Of a stretch of DNA of 64,000 bases, positions 22,478 through 32,339 are shown piece after piece. Positions within the stretch are counted from its first letter, which is position 1. Every line of letters starts with the position of its first letter. The DNA is from Bacteroidaceae bacterium (GTDB lineage Bacteria > Bacteroidota > Bacteroidia > Bacteroidales > Bacteroidaceae): contig JAFXGV010000052.1 of NCBI GenBank assembly GCA_017536765.1, positions 1-64,000 of the forward strand, given 5' to 3'. Position numbers and translations under genes: made by a program. Below the pieces are notes generated by a model that worked only from the letters and a program-made list of their open reading frames with translations, searched no databases and had not been told where the DNA came from.

Positions 22478-24781
22478 ATGAAAAAGCATTTTTACCTTTT
22501 AATGACATTTATCTGTATGGCATCGGCGTTGTATGCCCACGAAAACCGCAAGGTGCGCGATGGTAATACCATTGCAGGTCACGTGATAGACGCCGTAACC
22601 GAGGAGAATATCCCTTTTGCTAAAATATGGGTGGCCGAAATAAACAAAGGCTATGTAGGTAACGAAGAGGGGCAGTTCGAGATTACGGCGTTGGCCGCGG
22701 GAAAATATAGCCTGCGTGTTAGTGCAATGGGCTACGAAACTATGACCAAGGAGGTTACCGTGAGCAGCGAGTTTGCCACCGTGGTACACTTTAAGTTAAA
22801 GGAGGAGTCGCAGGTTATAGACGAGGTGGTGGTATCGGCCAACCGCAACGAGATAAGCCGCAAGGATGCCCCGGTGGTGGTGTCGGTGGCCAATCTCAAA
22901 CTTTTTGAAACCGTGAACTCGGTGGATTTGGCCAAAAGCCTCAACTACATCACCGGCCTGCGTGTGGAAAATAACTGCCAGAACTGTGGTTTTCCCCAGG
23001 TGCGCATAAACGGCCTCGAGGGCCCCTATTCGCAGGTGCTCATAAACAGCCGCCCCGTGGTAAGCGCCTTGAGCGGCGTGTATGGCCTTGAGCAGATTCC
23101 CGTGAATATGATAGATCGCGTGGAGGTGGTGCGTGGCGGTGGTTCGGCGCTCTTTGGTGCCAACGCCGTGGGCGGTACCATAAACATCATCACCAAGGAC
23201 CCCATAAACAACTCCTTCTCGCTCTCGAGCAACCTCTCTCTGCTTGGCGGCGAAAGCTGGGAGCAGTATATGGGTGCCAACGCCTCGCTTGTGTCCAAGG
23301 ACAACAGCTATGGTATTGCTCTTTATGAGAGCTACCGCAACCGTAACGATTACGACCACGACGGCGACGGCTTCTCGGAGCTTGGGCAGATAAACATAAA
23401 TACATTCGGCCTGCGTGCCTACTATCGTCCCACCCACACAAGCCGTTTCAGCGTGGAGTATCACACAACCAACGAGAAACGTCGCGGTGGTAACAAGTTC
23501 GATCTGCAACCGCACGAGAGCGATATCACCGAGCAGACCGAGCACATTATCAACAGCGGTGGCATCACATACGACCTTGGCTGGAACGAATACAACAACA
23601 AACTCTCTCTCTTTTCCTCTATCCAGCACATAGACCGCAACAGCTACTATGGCGCGCAGCGCGACCCCAACGCATATGGCAAAACCGACGACCTCACTTG
23701 GGTTGTTGGTGCCACAATTACCAACCGTATGAAGAATTTCCCCATAGCGCCCGCGCTGCTCACCGCAGGTGTAGAGTATCAGCAGAACTCTTTGCACGAC
23801 ATTATGACAGGCTACAGCAGGGATATGAAACAGGACGTGCGCATTGCCAGCGCCTTTTTGCAGAACGAGTGGGATTTGAACGACTTTTCGCTGCTTATGG
23901 GTGTGCGTATGGACAAGCACAACCTCATAGACAACCCCATCTTCAGCCCCCGTGTGAACCTGCTCTATAAACCAAGCGATGCCTTCCAGGCCCGCCTGAC
24001 ATACTCTACGGGCTTCCGTGCTCCGCAGGCGTATGACGAGGACCTGCACGTTACCGCCGTTGGTGGCGAGGGTGTGCAGATTGTTCTTGCCGACGGCCTC
24101 AAGGAGGAGCGCTCCAACAGCTTCAGCGGTTCTATCGACTGGACCACTCGTTTTGGTCACTGGCAAGCCAATATTCTGCTCGAGGGTTTTTACACCGGTC
24201 TTGACGATGTGTTTGTGCTCGAGGAGATAGGCACCGATGCCGAAAACAACCCCGTGCAGGAGCGTCGCAACGGTAGCGGTGCCCGTGTGTATGGTGCCAA
24301 TATCGATGCCAAGATAGCCCACGGCAAGGAGTTCTCGGTGCAGATGGGCTTCACCGCCCAACGCAGCCGCTACAAGCAGGCCGAGGCTTGGACCGAGGTT
24401 GATGGCGAACTGCTCACCACAAAGCGTATGATGCGCACCCCCGACTACTATGGCTATTTCACCATAACATCGTCACCGCTTAAGAATTTCGAACTATCGC
24501 TATCGGGTACATACACCGGCGAAATGTGCGTGCCTCACTACGCGGGCTACATAGCAGCCGACCGTATGGAAAACACTCCCGATTTCTTCGACCTCAACAC
24601 CAAGGTGGCATATACATTCATATTGCGCGACCACATAAACCTGCAGCTGAATGCAGGCGTGCAGAATATCTTCAACAGTTTCCAGGACGACCTCGACAAG
24701 GGTGAGTTCCGCGACTCGGGATATTTCTATGGCCCCACACAGCCCCGCACATACTTTGTGGGTATAAAGATAACTCACTGA
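22478..24781 (+). CDS. TonB-dependent outer-membrane receptor
   Basis: The 767-residue protein has a signal peptide ([20 protein letters not shown]), a CarboxypepD_reg-like domain (residues about 25-112, [20 protein letters not shown]), a plug (about 125-235, with RISRKDAP-like and [21 protein letters not shown] read in two parts) and a 22-strand barrel ending in an aromatic/His terminus. It resembles BtuB/FepA-type receptors rather than SusC, lacks an adjacent SusD, and carries a CxxC (CQNC) in the plug. The substrate is unknown; a metal chelate or cofactor is plausible. The palindromic terminator at 24799-24836 closes the unit. Confidence 0.88.
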   Translation: MKKHFYLLMTFICMASALYAHENRKVRDGNTIAGHVIDAVTEENIPFAKIWVAEINKGYVGNEEGQFEITALAAGKYSLRVSAMGYETMTKEVTVSSEFATVVHFKLKEESQVIDEVVVSANRNEISRKDAPVVVSVANLKLFETVNSVDLAKSLNYITGLRVENNCQNCGFPQVRINGLEGPYSQVLINSRPVVSALSGVYGLEQIPVNMIDRVEVVRGGGSALFGANAVGGTINIITKDPINNSFSLSSNLSLLGGESWEQYMGANASLVSKDNSYGIALYESYRNRNDYDHDGDGFSELGQININTFGLRAYYRPTHTSRFSVEYHTTNEKRRGGNKFDLQPHESDITEQTEHIINSGGITYDLGWNEYNNKLSLFSSIQHIDRNSYYGAQRDPNAYGKTDDLTWVVGATITNRMKNFPIAPALLTAGVEYQQNSLHDIMTGYSRDMKQDVRIASAFLQNEWDLNDFSLLMGVRMDKHNLIDNPIFSPRVNLLYKPSDAFQARLTYSTGFRAPQAYDEDLHVTAVGGEGVQIVLADGLKEERSNSFSGSIDWTTRFGHWQANILLEGFYTGLDDVFVLEEIGTDAENNPVQERRNGSGARVYGANIDAKIAHGKEFSVQMGFTAQRSRYKQAEAWTEVDGELLTTKRMMRTPDYYGYFTITSSPLKNFELSLSGTYTGEMCVPHYAGYIAADRMENTPDFFDLNTKVAYTFILRDHINLQLNAGVQNIFNSFQDDLDKGEFRDSGYFYGPTQPRTYFVGIKITH

Positions 24782-24798
24782 TAACAATAGCTGTGTTT

Positions 24799-24836
24799 AC
24801 ATACGCCGGCATCGACGCGTCGATGCCGGCGTATGT
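24799..24836. terminator. 38-bp perfect palindrome terminator
   Basis: A 19+19 bp perfect palindrome centred on GACG/CGTC between the receptor gene and engB, followed by TTTAT. It lies just upstream of the engB promoter and should stop receptor transcription. With no unpaired loop bases it could also extrude as a cruciform. Confidence 0.75.
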
Positions 24837-24872
24837 TTATGTGAAACATTTTCGTCGTTTACGATTTTTAAT

Positions 24873-24880
24873 TATCTTCG
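24873..24880 (+). promoter_or_regulatory. Putative -7 box of engB
   Basis: TATCTTCG, with TTCG 18 nt upstream (24851-24854). The gene begins 17 nt downstream. Confidence 0.5.
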
Positions 24881-24896
24881 CACAAAATATTGCACG

Positions 24897-25508
24897 ATGA
24901 AAAAACAGCCGGTAATAAAAAGCGCGCGCTTTGTAATAAGCAACAGCGATGTGAGAAAGTGCCCGCAGGACAATAAGCCCGAATATGCCTTCATAGGGCG
25001 TTCCAATGTGGGTAAGTCGAGCCTCATAAATATGCTCACCCGCCACAATAAGCTGGCAATGACATCGGCTATGCCGGGTAAGACGTTGCTCATAAACCAT
25101 TTTATTGTGAACGACGAGTGGTATCTGGTCGATTTGCCGGGCTACGGATATGCAAAACGCAGCAAAAAGCAAAATGAGCAGTTGGAACATATAATATCGT
25201 CGTATGTGCTGGACCGCGAGCAGATGACCAATCTGTTTGTGCTTGTCGATTGCAGGCACGAGCCTCAAAAGATAGATTTGGAGTTTTTTGAATGGCTTGG
25301 CGAGAACGGGGTTCCCTTCTCCATCGTATTTACCAAAGCCGACAAGGTTACCAAAACAGCCCTTGCAAGCAATGTGGAAGCATACAAGCAGCGCCTGCTG
25401 CAGGAGTGGGAAGAACTACCGCCGGTTTTCATTACCTCGTCCGAAAGTGCACTGGGGCGCGACGAACTGCTTGGCTATATCGAAGATATAAACGCATCAT
25501 TAAAATAG
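24897..25508 (+). CDS. engB: Ribosome-biogenesis GTPase EngB/YsxC
   Basis: The 203-residue TrmE-Era-EngA-EngB GTPase has G1 GRSNVGKSS (about residues 37-45), G2 in SAMPGKT, G3 DLPGYG and G4 TKAD, all intact. EngB helps assemble the 50S ribosomal subunit and is essential in most bacteria. It has its own promoter, and the TlpA-like gene starts 8 nt after its stop, so the two are probably co-transcribed. Confidence 0.95.
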   Translation: MKKQPVIKSARFVISNSDVRKCPQDNKPEYAFIGRSNVGKSSLINMLTRHNKLAMTSAMPGKTLLINHFIVNDEWYLVDLPGYGYAKRSKKQNEQLEHIISSYVLDREQMTNLFVLVDCRHEPQKIDLEFFEWLGENGVPFSIVFTKADKVTKTALASNVEAYKQRLLQEWEELPPVFITSSESALGRDELLGYIEDINASLK

Positions 25509-25516
25509 GATATTCA

Positions 25517-26614
25517 ATGAAAAAGATAATTTATCTCCTTTTTACCGCTCTTTTTGTGGCAGCCTGCAGCGGCGACGGTTATAAAATAAAAGGAACGTTC
25601 AAAGCTGCCCCCGACGGCACCGTTGTATATATGATGAACCCCAACGAGGAGCTTGCCATTGTCGACTCGGCAGTGGTGCGTGGCGGCACGTTCGAATTCA
25701 CCGGCGGCTACTACGAAAGAAGCGTGCGTATGCTGTTGGCCGAGAGCGAGGCCGTTGGCGGTCCTGTGGTGCTTGAGCCGGGTACCATTTCGGTGGTTAT
25801 CGACAAGGCCGTGGTGCGTGGTGGCACCGAGGGCAACGAAATATTGCAGCGCTTTGTGGCGGCAAAAGAGCATCTTGATAACCTGGAGCGTGCCACATCG
25901 CCCGCGTTTGTAAAGAATATGTCTGTGGGCAAGGCTATGCTCGACAGTCTTGTTGCTGCCCGCGAAACCGCAAAAGTAAATCTCACCGAGTACTCCCTGT
26001 TGGCAATAGAGAGCAACATAGAGAACGGTCTTGGCTTTTATATCCTCACCCGGATGTACCAAAATATAGATGTGGCCCGCCTTGCCGGTTTGTTGTCGCG
26101 GGTACCGCTCTATCTGCATTCGGCGCGTTACGATGTGATGAACTCTTATGCCACCCATCGTTTGCAGGCAGAAAAGAAGAGGGCTCTGACAGCCGTGGGG
26201 CAGCAGTATCTGAATTTTGAGCTGCCCGATTTAAGCGATAAAAAAGTGCTTTTTTCCAATGTCGTAGAGGTGGGCAAATATACGTTGCTGCAATTTTGGG
26301 CAAGCTGGTGCGCGCCCTGCCGTGCCGAGTTGCCTGCAATAGAGGCATTACATAAAAAGTATAACGGTAAAGGGCTCAAGGTGGTGGGCCTCTCACTCGA
26401 TTCCGATATAAAGGAGTGCCGCAACGCGGTATCGGCACTCGGCCTTTCGTTCACACAGCTGTGCAACCCTGCAGGTGGCAGCAGCGAGGTGGCTACCGAG
26501 TATGGGATAGATGTCATTCCATCAAACATACTTATAAATAATAAGGGTGTTATTCTTGGGCGCAATCTCTCACCGGCCGAGTTGGATACCTTGCTTGGCG
26601 AGGCTTTGCGATAA
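25517..26614 (+). CDS. TlpA-like thioredoxin lipoprotein with DUF4369
   Basis: The 365-residue product starts MKKIIYLLFTALFVAACSGDG, a lipoprotein signal with lipid cysteine at about residue 17. Residues 20-115 match the DUF4369 beta domain, a helical middle follows, and residues about 225-365 form an AhpC/TSA-Redoxin thioredoxin fold with the active site WCAPC (264-268). Such proteins act as periplasmic thiol-disulfide oxidoreductases in Bacteroidota. An upstream in-frame ATG lies inside engB; the MKK start is chosen because it gives the lipobox. Confidence 0.9.
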   Translation: MKKIIYLLFTALFVAACSGDGYKIKGTFKAAPDGTVVYMMNPNEELAIVDSAVVRGGTFEFTGGYYERSVRMLLAESEAVGGPVVLEPGTISVVIDKAVVRGGTEGNEILQRFVAAKEHLDNLERATSPAFVKNMSVGKAMLDSLVAARETAKVNLTEYSLLAIESNIENGLGFYILTRMYQNIDVARLAGLLSRVPLYLHSARYDVMNSYATHRLQAEKKRALTAVGQQYLNFELPDLSDKKVLFSNVVEVGKYTLLQFWASWCAPCRAELPAIEALHKKYNGKGLKVVGLSLDSDIKECRNAVSALGLSFTQLCNPAGGSSEVATEYGIDVIPSNILINNKGVILGRNLSPAELDTLLGEALR

Positions 26615-26631
26615 GATTTTTTTGCCGATTT

Positions 26632-26671
26632 AATACAAATGCTAACGAGCGGGCTCGTTAGCATTTGTATT
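26632..26671. terminator. Long hairpin terminator after the TlpA-like gene
   Basis: Arms of 19 bp (26632-26650 and 26653-26671) around a GG loop, with A/T-rich flanks suited to termination in both directions. It separates the engB-tlpA unit from the SusC/SusD locus. Confidence 0.8.
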
Positions 26672-26742
26672 TTGTATATGATAAAAAATGTTTATTTTGT
26701 CGCTTTTTTTGCCATAATGCCCTGTTTATGGGAAAAATTTCA

Positions 26743-26750
26743 TAAATTTG
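26743..26750 (+). promoter_or_regulatory. Putative -7 box of the SusC/SusD locus
   Basis: TAAATTTG, an exact TAnnTTTG match. It implies a 5' leader of about 155 nt before the SusC ATG at 26912, longer than for the housekeeping genes here, leaving room for post-transcriptional control. No TTTG lies at the 19-nt distance, so an activator may be needed. Confidence 0.5.
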
Positions 26751-26911
26751 CAAAACTTTTTCTAAAAAGTTTGAATATAACGTGTATATATATTCAAGCA
26801 TTCGGGAAGAATCGGCATACCATTGATTATTCATTGTGTTGAAAATCGTCGGTAATGTCGATACTGTTTTGTTGTATTCACTTGTAAATAAAGTGTTTAA
26901 TATATAATATA

Positions 26912-29848
26912 ATGAAAAAAGGAATCCTTCTAATTGCTTTCCTTTGCTTGTTGTCAATCCAGGGGGCCTTTGCGCAGTATTTTACCGTGCAGGGTAGTGT
27001 AACATCTAACGAAGATGGTACGCCTCTTATAGGTGTGGCCGTAATGCAAAGAGGGAGTACAAATGGTGTTGTTACCGATTTCGACGGTAATTATACCATA
27101 GAAATCAGAGGAACCGAGGAGGCTGTGCTCGATTTTTCGTATATGGGTTACGGGAAACAGGAGCACAAGGTAACTGCCGCTACCAAACTGTTGAACGTGG
27201 TGCTGCAGTCCGAGGTTCAGGAAATTGAGGAGTTTGTCTATGTAGCCTATGGCGTGCGCAAAAAGGGTACCATCACCGGCTCGGTCTCCACAGTGAAGGC
27301 CGAAAAGGTTGAGAATGTGCCCACTGCGGGTTTCGATCAGGCATTGCAGGGCCAGACACCCGGTATGACGGTTATCTCCAACTCGGGTGAGCCCAGCAAG
27401 GCTGCAACCTTCCAGATTCGCGGTACAAACTCAATAAACTCGGGCTCGGCACCGCTCTTCATTCTTGACGGTGTGCCCATCACTGCTTCCGATTTCAACA
27501 CCATAAGCCCCAGTGACATAGAGTCTATCAATGTGCTCAAGGATGCCTCATCCACATCAATCTACGGTGCACGTGCGGCCAACGGCGTTGTTGTAATCAC
27601 CACCAAGCGCGGAACAAGTACCGAGAAGGTAAACGTAACTTTCCGTTCGCAGTGGGGATACTCGGCCCTTGCCCACGATAACTGGACTTTGATGAACACT
27701 GCCGAGCGCATACAGTTTGAAAAGGAACTGGGCCTCGACAAAGGACAGGATTATAACATACTGTCAAAAACCGATGTAAATTGGATGGATGCCGTCTTCA
27801 ACGACAAGGCCGGCCTGCAGAGCTACGATTTGTCGCTGAATCACGCAACCGAGAAACTCAACTACTTTGTATCGGCCAATTTCTTCGACCAGGATGGTAT
27901 TGCACAAGGCTCAACCTTCCGCCGCTACAATATGCGTGCCAATGCCGATGTGAAGACCAACGACTACCTTAAAGTGGGTACAAACTCAATGCTTGCCTAT
28001 GAGGAGGTGCAGCAGGCCTACGAGGGCGGTTATTCGGTAGATACCCCTATCTCGGCTTGCCGTTTTATGCTCCCCTATTGGAACCCCTATAAGCCCGATG
28101 GCTCTATAGCTTCATCGGCCGATGGTTCTTGGGAAGGTCGTGGATATAACCCTATGGAGGCTGTGGCATACAACCCGCAGTATATGAAAAAGTACAAGGC
28201 CATAAGCGTGCTTTATGCCGAGCTTTCACCCATAAAGAATATGGTTCTGCGCACACAATTCGGTGTCGATTTCACACATTCAACAACCGATATGAAATCG
28301 TACCCCGGTTTTGTGGGTAACAACGGTTCGGGTACAGCAGGCCTTGCATCGCACGATGCCGTGAACCTCACCATAACCAACACCGTAAACTACCTGTTCG
28401 ATATAAAGAAAAAGCATAACTTCAATGTGATGCTTGGCCAGGAGGGCGTCGATTACCGTTCCGAGGGCTTCCAGGTGATTACCCGCGGCCAGAGCAACGA
28501 TGCCTTCACCCTTTTGTCATCGGGTACAAGAGCCTCGTCTTGGGCCAACAGCTCGTCGAGCCACGCTTTCCTCTCGTTCTTCGGCCGTGGTGAGTATAAC
28601 TACAACGAAAAATATTATGCCGATTTCTCGTTGCGTACCGATGCCTCGTCGCGTTTCGGAAAGAACGGCCGTTGGGCCACATTCTGGTCTTTGGGCTTTA
28701 TGTGGAACCTGCGCAACGAAAAGTTTATGCAAAAGACAGCCAACTGGCTCACAAATGCGCAGATAGCTGCCAGCACAGGTACGTCGGGTAACTCTTCAAT
28801 CCCCGATTACGACCACCTCGCATTGGTGGGCAGCGGCTACAACTATATGGACAGCCCGGGTATAGCACCCGCCACACAGGGCAACGAGGACCTCAGTTGG
28901 GAGAAACTGTGGACATCGAACCTTGCTTTCCATTTTGGTTTCTTCCACCGCATAAATGCCGATGTGGAGTTGTACTACAAAAAAACAACCGATATGCTTA
29001 TGTCGGTACCCCAGTCCTATGCCAACAATGGTTTCGGCAGCCGCTGGGACAATGTAGGTGTGATGGTGAACAAGGGTGCCGAGTTCTCGCTCAATGCCGA
29101 TATCATACGCACCGAAGATTTTGTGTGGAACGTGAATGCGAACGCATCGTACAACAAGAACGAAATCACCGAGCTCTATAACGGCGTGCAGGAGTATGTG
29201 CTTAGTACCACGGGTACAAAACTTGTTGTGGGCCATCCCGTGGGCGAGTTCTTTATGAATCGCTACGCCGGTGTGAACCCTGCCAACGGCGATGCTCTTT
29301 GGTACGACAAGGATGGCAACATAACCAACGAATACAACGAGAGCGACAAGGTGATGATAGGTAAAAGCTACATAGCACCTTGGCAAGGTGGTTTCGGTAC
29401 CACAGTGAGCTACAAGGGGCTCACCCTCACAGCCCATTTCAGTTGGGTTAAGGACCGTTGGATGTTCAACAACGACCGCTTCTTCGAGGAGAGCAATGGT
29501 CTTTATACCACCTACAACCAGTCGAAGCGCCTGCTGTACGACCGTTGGAAACAGCCCGGCGACGTTACCGACATTCCACGATATGGTGTTACACCGCAGC
29601 TCGACTCGCGTTTTATGGAGGATGCATCCTTCTTGCGCCTCAAGAACATAATGCTCAGCTACGACTTCCCCGGCTCGGTGTTGAAGAAAACAAAGCTGTT
29701 CAGCCGTGCACGTTTCTATGTGCAGGCACAGAACCTATTTACAATAACAAAGTTCAGTGGTATCGACCCCGAATCGGCCGGCAACCTTTATGCTGCGCAG
29801 TATCCGATGTCGCGCCAATACACCTGTGGCTTGGAGTTGTCATTCTAA
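26912..29848 (+). CDS. SusC/RagA-family TonB-dependent transporter
   Basis: The 978-residue outer-membrane protein has a signal peptide (MKKGILLIAFLCLLSIQGAF then AQ), a CarboxypepD_reg-like domain (about 24-110, with GVVTDFDGNYTI), the SusC linker VAYGVRKKGTITGSV, a plug with the SusC signature SIYGARAANGVVVITTK (about 222-238) and a long barrel. There is no N-terminal anti-sigma-interaction domain, so it is not the type regulated by an ECF pair directly. It forms the import channel with SusD next door. The genes downstream (protease, LRR lipoproteins) suggest a peptide or protein-derived substrate, as for RagA, rather than a glycan. Confidence 0.95.
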   Translation: MKKGILLIAFLCLLSIQGAFAQYFTVQGSVTSNEDGTPLIGVAVMQRGSTNGVVTDFDGNYTIEIRGTEEAVLDFSYMGYGKQEHKVTAATKLLNVVLQSEVQEIEEFVYVAYGVRKKGTITGSVSTVKAEKVENVPTAGFDQALQGQTPGMTVISNSGEPSKAATFQIRGTNSINSGSAPLFILDGVPITASDFNTISPSDIESINVLKDASSTSIYGARAANGVVVITTKRGTSTEKVNVTFRSQWGYSALAHDNWTLMNTAERIQFEKELGLDKGQDYNILSKTDVNWMDAVFNDKAGLQSYDLSLNHATEKLNYFVSANFFDQDGIAQGSTFRRYNMRANADVKTNDYLKVGTNSMLAYEEVQQAYEGGYSVDTPISACRFMLPYWNPYKPDGSIASSADGSWEGRGYNPMEAVAYNPQYMKKYKAISVLYAELSPIKNMVLRTQFGVDFTHSTTDMKSYPGFVGNNGSGTAGLASHDAVNLTITNTVNYLFDIKKKHNFNVMLGQEGVDYRSEGFQVITRGQSNDAFTLLSSGTRASSWANSSSSHAFLSFFGRGEYNYNEKYYADFSLRTDASSRFGKNGRWATFWSLGFMWNLRNEKFMQKTANWLTNAQIAASTGTSGNSSIPDYDHLALVGSGYNYMDSPGIAPATQGNEDLSWEKLWTSNLAFHFGFFHRINADVELYYKKTTDMLMSVPQSYANNGFGSRWDNVGVMVNKGAEFSLNADIIRTEDFVWNVNANASYNKNEITELYNGVQEYVLSTTGTKLVVGHPVGEFFMNRYAGVNPANGDALWYDKDGNITNEYNESDKVMIGKSYIAPWQGGFGTTVSYKGLTLTAHFSWVKDRWMFNNDRFFEESNGLYTTYNQSKRLLYDRWKQPGDVTDIPRYGVTPQLDSRFMEDASFLRLKNIMLSYDFPGSVLKKTKLFSRARFYVQAQNLFTITKFSGIDPESAGNLYAAQYPMSRQYTCGLELSF

Positions 29849-29860
29849 AATTCAGGGACT

Positions 29861-31399
29861 ATGATGAAAGATATAAAAATATTTATAATTCTGGGCCTTC
29901 TATCCTTGGGCATAACATCGTGCTTGGACAAGTTTCCCGATGATGCCGTGGAGCAGCACAAGGCCATAACAAATATCGACCAGGCCGATGAGGCTGTCAT
30001 AGGTATATACTCTACCTTTATGAACAGCGCCCTTTACAGTGGATATCTCACCCTGTTGCCCGATATTCAGAGCGATTTGGTATATGCCGTCAACGGTTAC
30101 TCCAACCAGCACGGTGCAGTGTGGCGTTGGGATATACAGCCCACCGACACCGAAATAGAGGCTGTCTATGCAACCCTCTACGAGGTTATAGGCAATTGTA
30201 ATTTCTTCCTCGACAATGCAAAGAAACTCGAGGTAACACTCACCAATGACGACGACCTCGATTACCTCGAAAGGCTTTGCGGTGAGGCCTATTTTGCCCG
30301 CGCGCTTGCCTATTCGGAACTCATTAAACTATATTGCGTCGATTATAAATCCGATGAGGAGGCCAAAAACGAGCTTGGCGTGGTTATCACCGACAGCTAC
30401 TATGGCGAGAAGAACATTACACGCGCATCGCTCTACGATTCGTACCAATTCGTTATTGCCGATATTGAGCGTGCAGCCAAACTGCTTGCTCTGGGCGAGG
30501 ATTACGACACAGCCGTGGATGGTGAACTCTTTAATGCATCGCAGTATTTCAATGAATATACTGCATATGCCCTGCGCGCGCGCATAGCGCTTTATATGCG
30601 CAACTGGGACGATGCCATAAAGTATTCCACAAAAATAATAGAGAGCGGCTACTACTCGCTTGCAAGTGCCACAACCGAGTACTCTCCCGGTGTGAGCTAT
30701 TACCAATATATGTGGGAGCACGATATGGCTTTCGAGGTTATTTGGAAGGTGGGCTTCACGGTCACCAATTATGGTGGTTCGCTGGGCCGTGTGTTCTGGA
30801 ATTTCGACTACTCCAACTACTACCCCGATTATGTGCCTGCGCAGTGGGTGCTGGAGTCTTTCGACGCTAACGACCTGCGCGACGACATCTGCTTCTACAC
30901 CGTTGCCACGGGCCACAGCCACGGGCTCACCTGGCCGTTGCTCTACAAGTATTACGGAAATGTAGATTTGTACAACTCGGCAATGCTCCTGCACACCTCT
31001 ATGCCCAAGGTGTTCCGCCTTGCCGAACAGTATCTTATACGTGCCGAGGCTTATGCACGCAAGGCTACTCCCGATTACAACAAGGCAGCCAAGGATATAG
31101 CTACCCTGCGCACCAAGCGCTACGACACATCTTATGGTGGCGGTGTCTCTATGAACGAGAAGAATGCAATGGAGATTATCGAAGGCGAGCGTGTGAAGGA
31201 ACTTTATATGGAGGGCTTCCGTCTGCAAGACCTCAAACGTTGGGAGAAGGGTTTCGAGCGTAAGCCGCAAGACCAGTCACTGGAACACGGCAGCCGCCTC
31301 AAGATAGAGGCCGACAACCCGTTGTTTGTGTGGCCCATCCCCCAGCACGAGATAGATGCTCCGGGTTCAAACATACAACCCAATAAAAGTAACAAATAA
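29861..31399 (+). CDS. SusD/RagB-family surface lipoprotein
   Basis: The 512-residue product is a lipoprotein (signal ending GITSC, then LDKFPDD) with the SusD architecture: N-terminal TPR-like helices (EAYFARALAYSELIKLY near residue 145), and the C-terminal RagB/SusD motif AEQYLIRAEAYARKA and RVKELYMEGFRLQDLKRW. SusD caps the SusC barrel and binds substrate. ATG codons at 29861 and 29864 are both possible. It starts 12 nt after SusC. Confidence 0.95.
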   Translation: MMKDIKIFIILGLLSLGITSCLDKFPDDAVEQHKAITNIDQADEAVIGIYSTFMNSALYSGYLTLLPDIQSDLVYAVNGYSNQHGAVWRWDIQPTDTEIEAVYATLYEVIGNCNFFLDNAKKLEVTLTNDDDLDYLERLCGEAYFARALAYSELIKLYCVDYKSDEEAKNELGVVITDSYYGEKNITRASLYDSYQFVIADIERAAKLLALGEDYDTAVDGELFNASQYFNEYTAYALRARIALYMRNWDDAIKYSTKIIESGYYSLASATTEYSPGVSYYQYMWEHDMAFEVIWKVGFTVTNYGGSLGRVFWNFDYSNYYPDYVPAQWVLESFDANDLRDDICFYTVATGHSHGLTWPLLYKYYGNVDLYNSAMLLHTSMPKVFRLAEQYLIRAEAYARKATPDYNKAAKDIATLRTKRYDTSYGGGVSMNEKNAMEIIEGERVKELYMEGFRLQDLKRWEKGFERKPQDQSLEHGSRLKIEADNPLFVWPIPQHEIDAPGSNIQPNKSNK

Positions 31400-31416
31400 T
31401 GAGCGGAGGATTGTAT

Positions 31417-32319
31417 ATGAAAAAGATATTGTCAAATATATGTATAACCGCGGCCTTGCTTTTGGGGCTTGCATCGTGTAACACCGATGCCGAGTATGTA
31501 AAGTACAGCGGCCCCAATTATATAATGTTTTCCGATACATTATATGAACTGCCCGTGCAGTCCAATGGCGAGATTTTCGAGATACCCGTTGTGGCCACCC
31601 GCGCGTGCGACTACGACCGCACACTCGCAGTGGAGATTGTCGATAGCAAGAGCAATGCCACCGAGGGCCGTCACTACGCCTTGAAGTCGAACACCATAAC
31701 CATAAAGGCCGGTGAGCTCGTGAGTAATGTGGAGGTTCTTGGCTACCACGATAACATTGAGGTGACTGACTCTATAGGCTTCAGCCTGCGCCTCATAACA
31801 AGCGAGGATGCCAAGTGGGACATCTATGGCACCGATACCAATGTGTTGCTTAAAAAGGCTTGTACATTCGACATAAACGCATTCACGGGCTACTGCTTTA
31901 TAATATCCACATTTATAAACAATTATGTGCAGACAACCGATGGTCGTCTCACATACTCTGTGGTGGACCCCGAGAACGAGAATACCATCATTATGAAAGA
32001 CTATTTCTATGATGGCTACGATGTGAGAATCAAATTCACCACCGACGATATTCTGAACCCGCTCATTGAGTTCGAGGACCAGCCCTTCGGCCCCACAAGC
32101 GAGGCGTTCGGAACATTGTATGGCGAGGAGGGTATAATAAATATGTACCAGCCCACAATGTACACATCGTACTACAGTAGCTGCGAAAAATTCATTTTCC
32201 AGTATATGACTCTCTATGTGCCAAGTATGGCATATCCCAACACCGTGGGCGTTTTTGTGAATGCCGTGGAGTGGATAAGCGACGACGAGGCCGAGAAACT
32301 TAAACGCGAGGGTTACTAA
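31417..32319 (+). CDS. Surface lipoprotein 1 of the SusCD locus (DUF4984-like)
   Basis: The 300-residue product has a lipoprotein signal ending GLASC followed by NTDAEYVKYSGPNYIMFSD. The first 140 residues look like an Ig/Calx-beta-type domain (PVVATRACDYDRTLAVEIVD, ATEGRHYAL, TIKAG). The overall pattern fits the DUF4984 lipoproteins found after SusD in Bacteroidales; this name is from memory. Surface lipoproteins in this position are known to form stable complexes with SusCD and bind substrate. The MKK start at 31417 is chosen over an ATG 18 nt upstream. Confidence 0.75.
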   Translation: MKKILSNICITAALLLGLASCNTDAEYVKYSGPNYIMFSDTLYELPVQSNGEIFEIPVVATRACDYDRTLAVEIVDSKSNATEGRHYALKSNTITIKAGELVSNVEVLGYHDNIEVTDSIGFSLRLITSEDAKWDIYGTDTNVLLKKACTFDINAFTGYCFIISTFINNYVQTTDGRLTYSVVDPENENTIIMKDYFYDGYDVRIKFTTDDILNPLIEFEDQPFGPTSEAFGTLYGEEGIINMYQPTMYTSYYSSCEKFIFQYMTLYVPSMAYPNTVGVFVNAVEWISDDEAEKLKREGY

Positions 32320-32339
32320 TGATGGAAGGAGGCTTATTT

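Noticed and set aside
22796..24361. A 521-codon antisense frame inside the TonB-dependent receptor
   Set aside because: No domain pattern, His/Val/Gly-rich composition, and fully explained by codon bias of the sense gene.
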